Assembly (NCBI RefSeq): GCF_001579845.1
Contig: NZ_CP007440.1
Span: forward strand, 6,470,029-6,534,028
DNA from: Rhodoplanes sp. Z2-YC6860
GTDB taxonomy: Bacteria > Pseudomonadota > Alphaproteobacteria > Rhizobiales > Xanthobacteraceae
Direction: 5' to 3'
Length of the DNA: 64,000 nt
Part shown: positions 63,792 to 64,000 of the stretch, piece by piece
How positions within the stretch are numbered: position 1 is the first letter of the stretch
How the letters are laid out: every line of letters starts with the position of its first letter
Notes under the pieces: generated by a model
What the model was told of the DNA's origin: nothing
The model's input: the letters and a program-made list of their open reading frames with translations, nothing else
Database searches by the model: none
Position numbers and translations under genes: made by a program

Positions 63792-63948
63792 CCTCTTTCG
63801 CTTTCTCGTTGAGGAGACCCATGGTGGCGACCTCTGCCTCGCAGACCTGACACTTGAAATGGCTGCGCTGGATGGTGGGCTGTGCCAGCTCGAGTTTCAC
63901 CAGCCACATCGGAACGTTGCAGTCCGGGCATTTTGGATGGGTAGCCAT
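63757..63948 (-). CDS. 63-residue zinc-ribbon small protein
   Basis: ATG 63948 follows GGAGGGACC. MATHPKCPDCNVPMWLVKLE then HFKCQVCEAEV give two CxxC pairs, a zinc ribbon. Overlaps the SANT-like gene by 35 bases and is probably cotranslated with it. Confidence 0.75.
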   Translation of the reverse strand: MATHPKCPDCNVPMWLVKLELAQPTIQRSHFKCQVCEAEVATMGLLNEKAKEDAQEKGLRLDP

Positions 63949-64000
63949 GGGGTCCCTCCGTTTTTCCCGCAAACGACCATCGGAACGATTTGTTCCAACT

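Overview
The window looks like chromosomal DNA of a GC-rich alphaproteobacterium of the order Hyphomicrobiales, most likely Bradyrhizobium or a close relative. The main pointers are a ROSE-type RNA thermometer in front of a small heat-shock gene, rhizobial sigma-32-type promoters, a groESL operon, several orphan Bug/TctC receptors, and many copies of the COG2984 (DUF534) periplasmic-binding family. This placement rests on family knowledge, not on a database search.

Layout. (1) 1-14.4 kb is a catabolic and uptake cluster: a peptide/opine-type ABC transporter (fused double ATPase, DppC-like and DppB-like permeases) on the minus strand, divergent from a GntR regulator that heads a plus-strand operon of two family-5 binding proteins, an acyl-CoA ligase and a metal-dependent hydrolase. 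A second hydrolase, a Bug receptor, an NMT1/SsuA-type binding protein and a polysaccharide-deacetylase-family enzyme follow. (2) 14.4-15.7 kb is gene-poor and holds two tRNA 3'-end fragments (tRNA-Lys(CUU) and a Ser-like tRNA), typical footprints of island integration. (3) 15.7-18.4 kb holds an AlgI-like O-acyltransferase and its overlapping partner. (4) 18.5-29.5 kb is a prophage/satellite-like module: a serine recombinase trio, an unrecognised two-gene cassette, a sigma-like regulator with a probable frameshift, a prim-pol, a helicase-type ATPase, inverted arrays of a 9-bp repeat that could be a replication origin, a DUF5681 protein and a ParB/methyltransferase fusion. No structural genes are visible. 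(5) 29.7-49.5 kb is an accessory region of LysR regulators, Bug receptors, three intact and three broken DUF534 binding proteins with dispersed palindromic repeats, an arylamine N-acetyltransferase, a KaiC-like ATPase coupled to a hybrid histidine kinase, and a methyltransferase. (6) 49.6-53.2 kb contains an IS1182 transposase and an IS5-family remnant. (7) 53.4-58.8 kb is a stress island: GreA-like factor, groESL, a string of very small proteins and hsp20, with two divergent sigma-32-type promoters. (8) 58.8-64 kb holds a run of terminator-like hairpins, an H-NS protein and many small unknown proteins.

A degenerate ~200-bp direct repeat that begins with the Ser-like tRNA end occurs at 15.25 kb and again at 61.13 kb. 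Regions 3 to 7, plus the first part of region 8, may therefore be one ~46-kb genomic island built up by several integrations. The most interesting leads are this island frame, the unrecognised gene pair beside the recombinase, the inverted 9-bp repeat arrays, the KaiC-kinase operon, and the divergent heat-shock control region with its RNA thermometer.
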